Notes: generated from the sequence alone by a model not told the origin. Shown: positions 11,906-21,140, counted from the stretch's first letter. The stretch: DNA of 24,606 nt from a virus (IMGVR_UViG_3300017767_000125:1-24606), one strand, 5' to 3'. A program made the numbers and translations.

Positions 11906-12759
11906 TAGCTTTCTTTTAGTTTAAAAAGAATAAAAACACTACCTGTATCAATAGTTCGACTATTAGCTAAAGTAAATCTTAATCCAGTAAGTTTATTACT
12001 TGCATAAGGAAAATTATCTTTAGATAAATGTCCATATACATCTACGTATTCCTGTTGATTTCCAGTACCAACAGAAGTTGCTTTGAACCAACTATTATAA
12101 TCTGTGCTAAATTCCATTTCAAAAGTTTCATGACCAATATTTGAACTGTCAATACCTTCTTGATAATTAGGATCAAGTGTAATTTTATTGTAATTTACGA
12201 ATTGTGTCATAGCTGTAGCATAGCCTTGAGCAGAACCATACTTATGAAGGATATATCTCCAACCACTATAAACAATACTTGTACCTCCATTAACAAAAGG
12301 TGCAATTTCTATTTCACCGTCATAATGACTTTTTAAAACTTTTTTACCTACAAGTTTATATTGTCCAGCACTTAAACCACCAGCAGGATTAAAATCTACC
12401 TGAGAAACACTTGAAGACACTGTAGTTTTGCTTACAAAATCATAAGCACCACCACCAGCTACATCTGCATACTCCAACTGTCCTACTGCTGTGGCTCCAC
12501 TACCTGTAATGCTCTTAACTTTTAAATACTTATCTGCTGCTACTTGATTGTCTGGCAAGATCATTGTATAGCTTTGACCAGCACTATGAGCAGGGGATTT
12601 AAGCTTTACACCATGACTTTGTGCAGAACAGTTTAATTGCAATATCGCATCATCACCACCAGCACCTTTTACTTCTAAAGCACCAGTACCGTTAGGAATA
12701 ACTCTTACATTCCCATTCGTGGTATCAGTTTGAATTTCGTCAACAATAACTTTTGACAT
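11905..12759 (-). CDS. Tail-fiber/receptor-binding protein, module 1
   Basis: A 284-aa fiber: cap MSKVIVDEIQTDTTNGNVRV, then GALEVKGAGGDDAILQLNCS and the SYTMILPDNQVAADKYLKVK type segment often seen in marine phage fibers. From about residue 105 a globular beta-rich domain follows (AYDFVSKTTVSSSVSQVDF, SAGQYKLVGKKVLK, WRYILHKYGSAQGYA), ending SVFILFKLKES. The C-terminus is the likely receptor-binding head. Compared with module 2, cap and end are similar and the middle has been exchanged, as expected for host-range diversification. Confidence 0.8.
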   Translation of the reverse strand: MSKVIVDEIQTDTTNGNVRVIPNGTGALEVKGAGGDDAILQLNCSAQSHGVKLKSPAHSAGQSYTMILPDNQVAADKYLKVKSITGSGATAVGQLEYADVAGGGAYDFVSKTTVSSSVSQVDFNPAGGLSAGQYKLVGKKVLKSHYDGEIEIAPFVNGGTSIVYSGWRYILHKYGSAQGYATAMTQFVNYNKITLDPNYQEGIDSSNIGHETFEMEFSTDYNSWFKATSVGTGNQQEYVDVYGHLSKDNFPYASNKLTGLRFTLANSRTIDTGSVFILFKLKES

Positions 12760-12811
12760 ATTTAAAAACTGTTTTTTCTATTGTAAATCATATTTATAAA
12801 TATATCCACTT

Positions 12812-15028
12812 TTAAACAAACGTCATAGTAGAATTAGCACTCACTGTAAGGGTAGCACTAGAAGCAATAGTCATAGGACTTGCTGCTACATAGTTAAAGT
12901 TTGCTGTTGTAGTAAAGCTGTTGTCCATTTGATTTTCTGCTTCAACAAATAATTTTTCGTTTGAACTACCAACTAAACCACCTGGTAAGTTTGTTAAGTT
13001 TGCACCACTTATCGCTGGTAGTGTACCAGTAAGATTAGCTGCTGGTATTGATGTTAAGTTTGCTGCCGAAGCTGCTGGTAATGTAGCAGGGAATCTAGCA
13101 TCTGGTATCGTTCCAGAACTTAAATTAGCTGCATTTAAAGCTGAACCATCAATATATCCAGCACCGTTAGTAATAGCATTATTGTTTAGAGAAATATTTG
13201 CCGAACCATCAAAGCTCACACCAGCTATATTACGAGCAGTTGCAAGTGTAGCTGCGGTTGTAGCTGCAATACCAAGAGCATCAATATCTGACTTTGTTTG
13301 ATCTGCTGTGGCTGAAGTTTCTATTCCTGATAACTTTGTTTTTTCAGCGTCAGTAAATGCATTTGTGTCACTTTCTCCCTCGTATAAACTTTTTATTTCA
13401 GCACCAGTTTGGTCTGCGGTTGCAGAAGCTTCGATAGCATTAAGTTTTGTATGGTCAGCATCAGTAAATACATTACTATCACTAGCACTTTCTACTAAAG
13501 TTCTAATCTCTGCTGCGGTTTGATCGGCTGTAGCTGATGCTTCAACACCTGATAGTTTTGTTTGCTCCGCATCTGTAAAAGCATTTGTATTACTATTACT
13601 TTCGTACGATGTTTTTATCTCGGTAGCAGTTTGATCCGCAGTCGCTCCAGTCTCTATCGCATTTAGTTTCGTATGATCTGCGTCTGTAAAAGTATTAGAG
13701 TCTGTGGCTGCTTCTACTGCTGCTGCTATCTGTGCAGCCGATATTGCTCCTGTATTACCATTAATAGATAAAACTTGATCTGTAGGTGTTAATAGTTCTG
13801 TGAAATCTGCCATTGTTCCAGCAGTTCCACTATTTCTCACATAAGACTTATTCTGGTCTGATCTGACAACAATATCTCCTTCTTGGGTCGTAAGACCTAA
13901 TTGTGCAGATTCATTTGCTGCTGTCTGAACAGTAGTAAGTGCTATTTGATCTACATTAAAAGTAGTTCCAGATAATGTTAAACCTGTTCCAGCAGTGTAA
14001 GTTGTATCACTACTATTAGCATCAACATAAGCTTTTACTGATTGTTGGCTTGGAACTTTGGTAGCACTGTTAGATGCCATGTTATCTTCATCAACAACAA
14101 AACTCATTGCAGCAGTTGAAGCGTCAGTATTCATTACCGCACCAGCAGCGTCTACATTGGTTGCGTCTGTGACATCTGCACTAGCTTCTATTGCAGTAAG
14201 TTTTGATTTTTCAGCATCAGTAAAAGCATTGGTATTAGATTCTGCTTCATATGCTGTTTTAATTTCTGCTCCTGTCTGATCTGCTGTAGCACTGGTTTCT
14301 ATAACTGTTAATTTTGTCTTTTCTGCGTCAGTAAAAACATTAGTATCTGCATTTGCTTCATATGCTGTCTTTATCTCTGCGTTTGTTTGATCTGCAGTTG
14401 CATTACTTTCAATACCATCTAATTTTGTTTTATCTGCTGAACTCATAGAACCAGCAGCAGATGTTGTGGCTGCTGAAATACTGATAGCTGGAGTCGAGCC
14501 ACCAGAAGAAACTATAGGGGTTGTGCCTGTAACTGAAGTAACACCACCAGCAGAACCAGATGCAGCAGATGTTATCCTTCCCTGTGCATCAACTGTAATA
14601 TTTGTATTTGTGTAACTACCAGCACTAACAGAAGTGTCAGCTAACTTAGCAGCAGTAACAACATCATTATCAATAGTAAAAGTTGCACCAGAATTACTAA
14701 CAACAATATCTCCCTTATCTCCATCACTGATCGCTCCATCTGCTCCATCATTTCCAGCTACACCTTGAATGCCTTGTATTCCTTGTATTCCTTGTATCCC
14801 CTGATCACCAGCATCTCCTCTTGGAATTGTAAAATTTAATGTAGCTGCTGTTGCACTACCAACATTAGTGACTGAAGCATTTGTACCAGCATTTCCTGTG
14901 GTTACTGTACCTATAGTGACTGTTGCAGAACCTTCTCCTTGTAGCCCCTGGGCTCCGTCCGCGCCTGCTGGCCCTTGTGGCCCTTGGCTAATAATTTCAA
15001 CAATGGCAATAGGATTAGACGAACTCAT
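12812..15028 (-). CDS. Long collagen-like and tandem-repeat tail fiber
   Basis: A 738-aa fiber starting in ATGA overlap with the previous gene. Domains in order: a short cap; collagen-like Gly-X-Y runs at about 16-32 (GPQGPAGADGAQGLQG) and 71-98 (GIQGIQGIQGIQG); a GDIVVSNSGATFTIDNDVV segment; two blocks of a 37-residue repeat (197-290 and 449-580, unit DAxKTKLxxIExSATADQTxx and so on); an intervening domain with LSGTTFNVD, DQNKSYVRNSGTAGT and LSINGNTGAIS; a PAANLTGTLPAISGANLTNLP repeat at about 655-685; and a small beta-rich end. Such proteins form long trimeric shafts. It is probably the main side or tip fiber, with the repeats setting length and spacing. No catalytic motif is visible. Confidence 0.85.
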   Translation of the reverse strand: MSSSNPIAIVEIISQGPQGPAGADGAQGLQGEGSATVTIGTVTTGNAGTNASVTNVGSATAATLNFTIPRGDAGDQGIQGIQGIQGIQGVAGNDGADGAISDGDKGDIVVSNSGATFTIDNDVVTAAKLADTSVSAGSYTNTNITVDAQGRITSAASGSAGGVTSVTGTTPIVSSGGSTPAISISAATTSAAGSMSSADKTKLDGIESNATADQTNAEIKTAYEANADTNVFTDAEKTKLTVIETSATADQTGAEIKTAYEAESNTNAFTDAEKSKLTAIEASADVTDATNVDAAGAVMNTDASTAAMSFVVDEDNMASNSATKVPSQQSVKAYVDANSSDTTYTAGTGLTLSGTTFNVDQIALTTVQTAANESAQLGLTTQEGDIVVRSDQNKSYVRNSGTAGTMADFTELLTPTDQVLSINGNTGAISAAQIAAAVEAATDSNTFTDADHTKLNAIETGATADQTATEIKTSYESNSNTNAFTDAEQTKLSGVEASATADQTAAEIRTLVESASDSNVFTDADHTKLNAIEASATADQTGAEIKSLYEGESDTNAFTDAEKTKLSGIETSATADQTKSDIDALGIAATTAATLATARNIAGVSFDGSANISLNNNAITNGAGYIDGSALNAANLSSGTIPDARFPATLPAASAANLTSIPAANLTGTLPAISGANLTNLPGGLVGSSNEKLFVEAENQMDNSFTTTANFNYVAASPMTIASSATLTVSANSTMTFV
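13289..13684 (-). repeat. 111-bp tandem coding repeats, block B
   Basis: Three full and one partial copies of a 37-codon unit, protein residues 449-580 of the long fiber: DADHTKLNAIETGATADQT, DAEQTKLSGVEASATADQT, DADHTKLNAIEASATADQT and DAEKTKLSGIETSATADQT. Copies alternate between DADHTKLNAIE and DAExTKLSGxE forms, suggesting expansion of a two-unit block. Predicted coiled-coil/helical shaft segments. Confidence 0.75.
14159..14440 (-). repeat. 111-bp tandem coding repeats, block A
   Basis: Two full and one partial copies of the same 37-codon unit, residues 197-290 of the long fiber (SADKTKLDGIESNATADQT, DAEKTKLTVIETSATADQT, DAEKSKLTAIEASAD). They are separated from block B by about 158 unrelated residues, so either a domain was inserted into one repeat array or the array was copied. 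Confidence 0.7.
14763..14798 (-). repeat. 9-bp tandem repeat encoding Gly-Ile-Gln
   Basis: Four adjacent 9-base units (plus-strand forms CCTTGAATG, CCTTGTATT, CCTTGTATT, CCTTGTATC) encode GIQGIQGIQGIQG in the collagen-like part. Near-identical units are prone to slippage, so the length of this segment may vary between isolates. Confidence 0.7.
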
Positions 15029-15369
15029 GATGTGTAACCTTCACTTATAAACAGTTTACCCTCTAAAGGATAAAATTTATCACCGTTAGGATCTGTTAAT
15101 TTTATGTCATAATCAAGAATAGCTAAAGAAAAATTTTCAGTATCAGTATCACTTAATTTTAAATCAACCAATCCATTAGGTCTATCTGTATAAGTAACAC
15201 TAAAATCTGCAAATTTATTAGAACGCTCATTATTCCAAACTTGTGCAGCAACAGTGTATCCTGTAAGATCAGTTACTGTACCAGCAGAATCTTTGAATCT
15301 TAATTGAAGAGGAAAATCTGCCCTTCTTTGAACTGTAAAATTTTTTCTAGCAGTTTTGTAGACAGCCAT
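15025..15369 (-). CDS. BppU-N-like baseplate/fiber-attachment protein
   Basis: A 114-aa protein resembling the N-terminal domain of baseplate upper proteins (PF10651-type): ARKNFTVQRRADFPLQLRF, the typical DLTGYTVAAQVW, FSVTYTDRPNGLVDLKL, and LAILDYDIKLTDPNG followed by GKLFISEG. This small beta-sandwich attaches receptor-binding proteins to the tail tip in phages of Gram-positive hosts and recurs in marine phages. It lies between the S74 fiber and the long fiber, coupled to both (TAATG before, ATGA after), so it is probably the adaptor for one of them. Confidence 0.7.
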   Translation of the reverse strand: MAVYKTARKNFTVQRRADFPLQLRFKDSAGTVTDLTGYTVAAQVWNNERSNKFADFSVTYTDRPNGLVDLKLSDTDTENFSLAILDYDIKLTDPNGDKFYPLEGKLFISEGYTS

Positions 15370-16409
15370 TAGCTTCCCTCAAGTGCAGCAACTTTAGTTT
15401 CTAATGTTTCTATCTTAGCAACTGCCTCTTGCAATGCTGCTACAAGTAAAGGAACTAATTTCGATTCATCTATAGATTGATAAACAGGATCACCTTTTTT
15501 AACACCACGCATATCATCATCTGCTGGTTCAACTTGGTCTTTTGTACCTACTATAGCTTCTGGTACTGCCGTTACTTCATGTGCAAAAAAACCGTCAACT
15601 GTTTTTGAACTGTCAGATTTCCAATTAAATCTATACGGTTTTAAAGTTTTCAATCTTGTAATACCATCTGAAACATTAACAGCATTTTCTTTTAATCTGT
15701 AATCTGAGCTTGTTGCATAATTTGTTGTAGTACCATTTGTTGAAATACCACCAACCGCTGTTCCTGTTCCAGATGTACCAGTATTCCATTGTATTTCTAA
15801 AATATTTCTATAACCGCCAGCAGGTAAGGTGCTTGAGTTCGCAGCATCTAATAATTGAATAAATAAAGGAGTACCCCAGCTATATTGATTTTTTACAAGA
15901 GCTAACCCATTAAAATTATCACCATTTGTATAAAATGCAGCACCACGAGTTGTTAAAAAGTCAGCAACATCTCTAGCATGAGTGGTTAAACTACCATCAG
16001 ATAAAACAGTCCATCTTTCTGTGCCAGCCGTAGAAATAGCGACTTCATTAGCAGCACTTCTAAATAATCCAGTATCAGAGTCACCGTCAAAAGATATAGC
16101 TGGTGCAGCAGCAGTGCCTCCATCATCAGTTAAAAGTTGACCTGTCATAGTACCACCAGCAACAGGTAAAAGACCTAAATTAGCTGTATTGATACTTCCT
16201 ATATCAGTAAAAGCACTATTTGCACTATTTCTAATTTTTAAAGTATTTGAAGTGGTATTAACAAAAAGCATACCAGCAACACATTGACTTGATAATAAAT
16301 CCGATGATTTTGAATTACTTGACTGGATCGCCCCAAAAACATTGTTCAGGTCAATTCTTACGTTTGCTCCCGAAGCGTTTTCAATAGTGTAATTAGATAC
16401 GTCAGCCAC
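15369..16409 (-). CDS. Tail fiber with self-cleaving S74 chaperone domain
   Basis: A 346-aa fiber. The N-terminal third is beta-rich with a GGTMTGQLLTDDG motif, and a GDSDTGLFRSAANEVAIST segment is typical of phage fibers. The C-terminal part from about 232 is the peptidase S74 intramolecular chaperone (PF13884). It reads SSDYRLKENAVNVSDGITRL, with Ser235 and Lys240 the expected Ser-Lys dyad for autocleavage, then LKPYRFNWKSD, DGFFAHEVTAVPEAI, an invariant-looking SKLVPLLVAALQE and a coiled-coil end. The domain trimerises the fiber and then cuts itself off just before Ser235, leaving a mature fiber of about 234 residues. No clear Shine-Dalgarno. Immediately follows J. Confidence 0.88.
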   Translation of the reverse strand: MADVSNYTIENASGANVRIDLNNVFGAIQSSNSKSSDLLSSQCVAGMLFVNTTSNTLKIRNSANSAFTDIGSINTANLGLLPVAGGTMTGQLLTDDGGTAAAPAISFDGDSDTGLFRSAANEVAISTAGTERWTVLSDGSLTTHARDVADFLTTRGAAFYTNGDNFNGLALVKNQYSWGTPLFIQLLDAANSSTLPAGGYRNILEIQWNTGTSGTGTAVGGISTNGTTTNYATSSDYRLKENAVNVSDGITRLKTLKPYRFNWKSDSSKTVDGFFAHEVTAVPEAIVGTKDQVEPADDDMRGVKKGDPVYQSIDESKLVPLLVAALQEAVAKIETLETKVAALEGS

Positions 16410-16433
16410 AATTAAATACTCGTTGTTTTCATG

Positions 16434-19400
16434 TTAACCTCCTTTACCAAAACCAGCAGCACTGTATGTAAAATCTCTATCAATACTACCATTACTTGAG
16501 TCTTTAAAGTGAACCGTAAAACCAGTTCCAGATATACCACTTAAGACAAAGTAATCTCCTGTTGCCATATTTTGTGGAGAGATATTAACAGAAGGTAAAA
16601 AACTATTTAAGTTTCCTAATGCAGACGTTCCAACAAAAAATGGTGCTGCAAATGTGACTGCTTTTGCTCCTGCTCCAGAAGCTATAACAGCAGATTGTTC
16701 AACTCTTGATGGCATTGATGCTGTGTACCCTGCTTGTTGAAGATTCATATTTTGTGCCGAGTCAACTGTTTGTAAAGTAACTCTGAACTGAAATCCTCTA
16801 CCTTTGAACACTCCATTAGCAAAATCGTTGAAATCTGTATATGTAGGCGAACTACTAGGATCATCAGTCGTGGTGCGTACAGAAATTCTTGCATTTGCTT
16901 CATTAGCAACAGTTCCATCAAAGTCTGTCCAGGTATCTATAAGATCCGTTCTATTGTCAAATAAATCTCCTGTATAATATCCAACACCTTGAAAATGTCT
17001 TTTCAAAGTAAGAGAAAATGTACCACCTAAATCTAAAGTATCAACAAAGTCATAAGTACCAGTTAAATTTGATGCTGGATTGCTAAGAATCAAACCACCT
17101 TTAGTTGAGTCGTATTGAGTATTAGTAAATAAACTGGAAGTCGTATTATTAAAAGGTGGACTGTCAGTATCTTCTCTATCTGTTTTTATGGTAATAGAAT
17201 CAATAACATCAACAAGAGATACAGTTATACTTGCTTCTGTATCACTAAACCTACCTCCATCATCTTGAAACTTAACAAGATATGTACCAGCTAATGCTGG
17301 AACTAAAGCTTCAGTTGCATTACCAGGTACAGCTTGAATAATATCTTGGGCTGCCTGAAATGTAGCAGAACCTCCAGTTAAATTTGAATGTCTTATATAA
17401 ACACGACCACCATGTAATACATCAATAGCAGTTGCTTGGTCAAATCTTATTCTTGCTAGTTGTTCATTAACAGGTTCAATAGTTAATCCAGATACGTTTT
17501 CTGGTAAAGCAGTTGTACCAATGGCATTAAAAGTAGTTTCCGTTGGATTTTTAGATAAAAATAAAGCTTGATTATATGAAAGCACTTGAATTGTGTAAGT
17601 ACCTTTTTTACTATCTAAAAGTTCAAAATCAGTACTAAATACTACTTGTGAAACAAAGTTAGTATCTTCATATTTGTAATTAACAAGGTATTGTGTAACA
17701 CCAGTTACAGCTTGCCAGCTAATAATAAGTTTACTTCTAGCAATATTATTAATTACAACAGTTTTTTCAGCAACATTTAAAAAACTTGGGGATGGTGCAC
17801 GTTGATTTAGTAACGATATAGTTCTTGTTGGTAAAGAAACAGTTGGATCATCAATAAAATCATATTTACCGTCAACATAAGACAAAGCTGTAATTATATA
17901 GTTAATATCATCCTGTTCTTCTACTTGAATTACCCTAAATAGCTGAGTTTGTAATGTTGTACTAGATATTAAATATGGAGAATTAACATTTGGTGCTGAC
18001 GTAAATGCAGAACTTACAGTTAAAACTGCACCTGAGATATTAGATATAGATTTAGATTCTACCGATCCATCTGAAAGAATTACGCTTATTGTTGGGCTAT
18101 CCGTTAAAGACGGTAAAGTTGTTTGTGCCTCTGCATCAATAGTAATAGTAGTAGTTGTTGCTGCCACAACACGACCACCTCTTCTAGCTCCTGCCCTCAC
18201 TGGATCGTTTATCTCAATAATGGCTCCAGGTCTGACCACTACACCAGAATCTATCGAGGTTGAAAAAGTAATTGTCTCTGATTCATTTTGTTCAGCAAAT
18301 AGTATTGCTCTCCCAAGTCTTATTGCCTGACCCCGTGAAGTGCAAGCAAATGCTTTGACTTGTTTTACTGTCCTTCCAACTTTTGTTATAGATGTTGAAT
18401 CTTCTACAAGTTCAAAATCAATTTCTTTTGAGTCCATATTGAAGTAGCTAACAGAAATAACATTATGACGTTGCTTTAAACTACTTCCTGAGTAACTAAA
18501 ACCTGATTCTCCTACATTGGCTAAGTTAAATAAATAACTAGCTGATTTTGATTCATCCTGCGATAAAGTTATGCCTCCAGCAGACCATATTGGCATACAT
18601 CTCATAACACCAGCCAAATCATTTACTGCTGCAAATGCTTCTTTAGGACTTTGAATATTAACATTGCAACTAAATCTAGCTTCCTGACTATTTAAAAGAT
18701 CAGAAACTAATGCATTAGCGTATTTACTCGCGTGAACAAAACTAAATAAATCTAGGTTACTGTCAACAATATGATTTCCCAAACCATAACGAGTATTTGT
18801 AAGGAGATCAAGTAAACACATTGCAGGGCAGTTAGTGTAAACAGCAGCACCCATAGTTCCATTAAAAATATAACCTGGTGGATAATATATAAAACCAAAA
18901 CTACTTAAAGAACCAAGATTTAAAGCGTCAGCTTCAGCTTGATTCTTTATTACTTGAGGAGTACCAGTACCTGATGCACCAGCACCAGGGATTCTTACTT
19001 TTATTCCTCTTATTCTGTACGCTCTTCTTGGGATGCGATTGAATTGTTTACTATCTAAACGAAGAGCAGCATAAGCACTATTATCATAAGTTGAACTGTT
19101 ATCAATTACTTCTTGAAAACTTGTAAATTGAAAAGCATTTACTCTTGATGATTCAGTACTGTCTGCTGTAACTCGAACTACTCTTATGTCTACAGGAAAA
19201 GAACCTGTGATGTTTATTCTATGATCTCTGGCATAAGCATCTGCTGTTCTACCACTAACAGAAGTACTTATAGTATCTGAATATCCACCAGAATTATATT
19301 GAACCTGTATTTTGTATTCAATAGTATCTCCTCTAACATCTCCGTCATCTTCAGCTACTTGAATTTGAGGCCAAGTTAAAGTAACAATAACTGCATTTAC

Positions 19401-19835
19401 ATCTGTATTTGTAATTTGTCTAGTAACAGAAGCAGAAGTGGTCACAGTAACAGCAACAGCAGTTGGTGATCTGGTTTCTGCTGGTATTCCAGGTAGTGCT
19501 GTTTGACTAGACGTGCCAAAACGAGTATCAAACCCAACATCTGCAAAATTAAAATCTACTGCTTGTGGATTAGTACTATCGGCACTAGCTTCTAAAACTG
19601 GAGTGTCATCTAAAAATACATCTTTCTTTGCCGCTTCTAAATAAGCAGCAGTTCCCTTTGTTCTTCCCTCTTTTGAGGCTGTTGCAAAACCTTCAATTTC
19701 TCCTTCAGATATTAAATCTTGAATAGTAGCAAAACTTCTACTATGTAAAGTATCAGGAGCACGGTAAGGTGCTGGTGGTGGTTTGGGAGCAAAGAAACCT
19801 CCAGATCCTTTAATAAGTTTAGGTTCGTCTGTCAT
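16434..19835 (-). CDS. J: Tail tip attachment protein, lambda gpJ-like
   Basis: A 1133-aa protein, essentially the length of lambda J. The N-terminus has KGSGGFFAPKPPPAPYRAPD, then TLHSRSFATIQDLISEGEIE and KKDVFLDDTPVLEA, the hallmark start of tail-tip J proteins. Central parts include YRIRGIKVRIP, PAMCLLDLLTNTRYGLGNHI, a FAAVNDLAGVMRCMPIWSAG motif and GVVVRPGAIIEINDP. Later parts are Fn3-like beta domains and an FRVTLQTVDSAQNM stretch. It forms the central hub of the tail tip and starts the host interaction. It is coupled upstream to I by ATGA, and the order I-J plus neighbouring K, L and M confirms the call. The C-terminal 200 residues are the likely species-specific part. Confidence 0.93.
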   Translation of the reverse strand: MTDEPKLIKGSGGFFAPKPPPAPYRAPDTLHSRSFATIQDLISEGEIEGFATASKEGRTKGTAAYLEAAKKDVFLDDTPVLEASADSTNPQAVDFNFADVGFDTRFGTSSQTALPGIPAETRSPTAVAVTVTTSASVTRQITNTDVNAVIVTLTWPQIQVAEDDGDVRGDTIEYKIQVQYNSGGYSDTISTSVSGRTADAYARDHRINITGSFPVDIRVVRVTADSTESSRVNAFQFTSFQEVIDNSSTYDNSAYAALRLDSKQFNRIPRRAYRIRGIKVRIPGAGASGTGTPQVIKNQAEADALNLGSLSSFGFIYYPPGYIFNGTMGAAVYTNCPAMCLLDLLTNTRYGLGNHIVDSNLDLFSFVHASKYANALVSDLLNSQEARFSCNVNIQSPKEAFAAVNDLAGVMRCMPIWSAGGITLSQDESKSASYLFNLANVGESGFSYSGSSLKQRHNVISVSYFNMDSKEIDFELVEDSTSITKVGRTVKQVKAFACTSRGQAIRLGRAILFAEQNESETITFSTSIDSGVVVRPGAIIEINDPVRAGARRGGRVVAATTTTITIDAEAQTTLPSLTDSPTISVILSDGSVESKSISNISGAVLTVSSAFTSAPNVNSPYLISSTTLQTQLFRVIQVEEQDDINYIITALSYVDGKYDFIDDPTVSLPTRTISLLNQRAPSPSFLNVAEKTVVINNIARSKLIISWQAVTGVTQYLVNYKYEDTNFVSQVVFSTDFELLDSKKGTYTIQVLSYNQALFLSKNPTETTFNAIGTTALPENVSGLTIEPVNEQLARIRFDQATAIDVLHGGRVYIRHSNLTGGSATFQAAQDIIQAVPGNATEALVPALAGTYLVKFQDDGGRFSDTEASITVSLVDVIDSITIKTDREDTDSPPFNNTTSSLFTNTQYDSTKGGLILSNPASNLTGTYDFVDTLDLGGTFSLTLKRHFQGVGYYTGDLFDNRTDLIDTWTDFDGTVANEANARISVRTTTDDPSSSPTYTDFNDFANGVFKGRGFQFRVTLQTVDSAQNMNLQQAGYTASMPSRVEQSAVIASGAGAKAVTFAAPFFVGTSALGNLNSFLPSVNISPQNMATGDYFVLSGISGTGFTVHFKDSSNGSIDRDFTYSAAGFGKGG

Positions 19836-20449
19836 GCTTCTACCTGATTAGTGTCTATTGCTGCTGAAATTACAACAGAACCCGTAAATATTTCTCCGTA
19901 CACTATTGGTACAGGTGTGCCAGCCCTTGATGTGTTTTGCACTCCACTAAAATTAAAGGATAACTGTGGATCTTCTTCTGAATTTTCCAGTTTAGGTAAC
20001 GGAAATAACAATTCAGATACTCCAGTTAATAGTAAAGAAGCACCAACATAAGCTGATCCTTTGGAAATCATACCAACTTTGCCTAGCCCAATAAATTTAC
20101 CTCCCTCAAAAGCAGACATTAATCCACCTCCAGCTCCAGGAAAATTTATAAATGATAAACCGATCAATGCTGCACCTAATAATATTTTTCCAAACCCTTT
20201 ACCAGCACCACTAATTACAGGAATAAAATGTATATCTTGTTTACCCACAGGATAATGTATTTCTTCCTCTCCAATATCACTATCGCCTACTTTAATTTGG
20301 TAATATTTTGGGTTCATGTAAGACTCTATGCCTGGAAAATTATAAACTAAAAAACTTACAGCTTTCCCTACTGTTTCAGCTTTTACCTCGAACTCTTTAT
20401 GTCCAACAAATTTTGCTAATTCTCCATATAGTTTTACTTTACGAAACAT
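19832..20449 (-). CDS. I: Tail assembly protein, lambda gpI-like
   Basis: A 205-aa protein. The N-terminal 75 residues are a ubiquitin-like beta-grasp (KLYGELAKFVGHKEFEVKAE; DIHFIPVISG). The centre is a glycine-rich hydrophobic stretch (GKGFGKILLGAALIGLSFIN and GSAYVGASLLLTGVSELLF). The C-terminus has the very typical TSRAGTPVPIVYGEIFTGS. This is the gpI family (PF06805), needed for tail-tip assembly. It starts 11 bases before the end of K, and its end overlaps the J start by ATGA. Confidence 0.88.
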   Translation of the reverse strand: MFRKVKLYGELAKFVGHKEFEVKAETVGKAVSFLVYNFPGIESYMNPKYYQIKVGDSDIGEEEIHYPVGKQDIHFIPVISGAGKGFGKILLGAALIGLSFINFPGAGGGLMSAFEGGKFIGLGKVGMISKGSAYVGASLLLTGVSELLFPLPKLENSEEDPQLSFNFSGVQNTSRAGTPVPIVYGEIFTGSVVISAAIDTNQVEA

Positions 20450-21140
20450 ACCGATACCTCTTTCCAGTACATTTTAACAACCATTCAGAATAAGGCTCTC
20501 TACAAGATAGTCTATCGGTTAAATGATGAATTACATCACCATCAAAAAATAATGCTACATGATTTAAAGTTGGATGCAATATGGACATTAAAAGTACATC
20601 ACCATTTTGCAGCTTTTCATCATATCTTAGTTCCCTAAAACCTGTTCTCCAAGCACAACTTTCAAATAATGGTTTTTCTAAAAATTCTTGAGGTGTGGTA
20701 GGTCTATCCCAATCTTTGAGATGTATATTTTTTTCTTCTCTGTACCAATCTCTAACTAAACTCCAGCAGTCAGTAATACCCCACACCCATTGACGACCCA
20801 ATAATGGTGGTTTGTATCCACAAGGTTCTAAATATGCCCATTGTTCTGTCTTTGGATTAACAATATACCAAGGTAAATTACTATTTTCGCAACTAATCTT
20901 GTCTGCTTGACTAGGAGTAGGTGGTGTTATGGGATGACTATGAACAACACCAACAATTTCACCAGCATTATCTGCTTTTACATAATCTTCTGGGTCAATG
21001 ATAAAACATTGATGATCTGTTATTGAAAGATTACGACATGGATAATACCTCTCTTTACCCTTAACGTTTAAAAGAAGTCCACAAGATTCTTTTGGATCTT
21101 CATATTGAGCATGAAGTAGTGCTTTATATTTCCAAGTCAT
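20439..21140 (-). CDS. K: Tail tip peptidase, lambda gpK-like: JAMM + NlpC/P60
   Basis: Start chosen at ATG 21140, giving 233 aa and an ATGA overlap with L; an upstream ATG at 21182 would force a 46-base overlap. The N-terminal half is a JAMM/MPN metalloprotease with the complete set Glu18 (KESCGLL), His67-x-His69 (VVHSHP), Ser77 and Asp80 (PSQAD). The C-terminal half is NlpC/P60 with Cys125 (GITDCWSLVRDWY), His194 (LNHVALFF) and a supporting histidine near 205. All catalytic residues are intact in both domains. In lambda-type phages gpK acts in tail-tip assembly and probably local peptidoglycan cutting at DNA entry. Confidence 0.92.
   Translation of the reverse strand: MTWKYKALLHAQYEDPKESCGLLLNVKGKERYYPCRNLSITDHQCFIIDPEDYVKADNAGEIVGVVHSHPITPPTPSQADKISCENSNLPWYIVNPKTEQWAYLEPCGYKPPLLGRQWVWGITDCWSLVRDWYREEKNIHLKDWDRPTTPQEFLEKPLFESCAWRTGFRELRYDEKLQNGDVLLMSILHPTLNHVALFFDGDVIHHLTDRLSCREPYSEWLLKCTGKRYRYVS

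Noticed and set aside
13308-13523. Plus-strand open frames within the repeat fiber (also 14058-14279 and 14868-15050)
   Set aside because: Antisense shadows of the low-complexity repeats, with no initiation signal or domain.
20061-20255. Plus-strand proline-rich frame opposite gpI (also 19851-20051 and 20308-20493)
   Set aside because: Shadows of gpI and gpK; proline runs are the complement of glycine codons.
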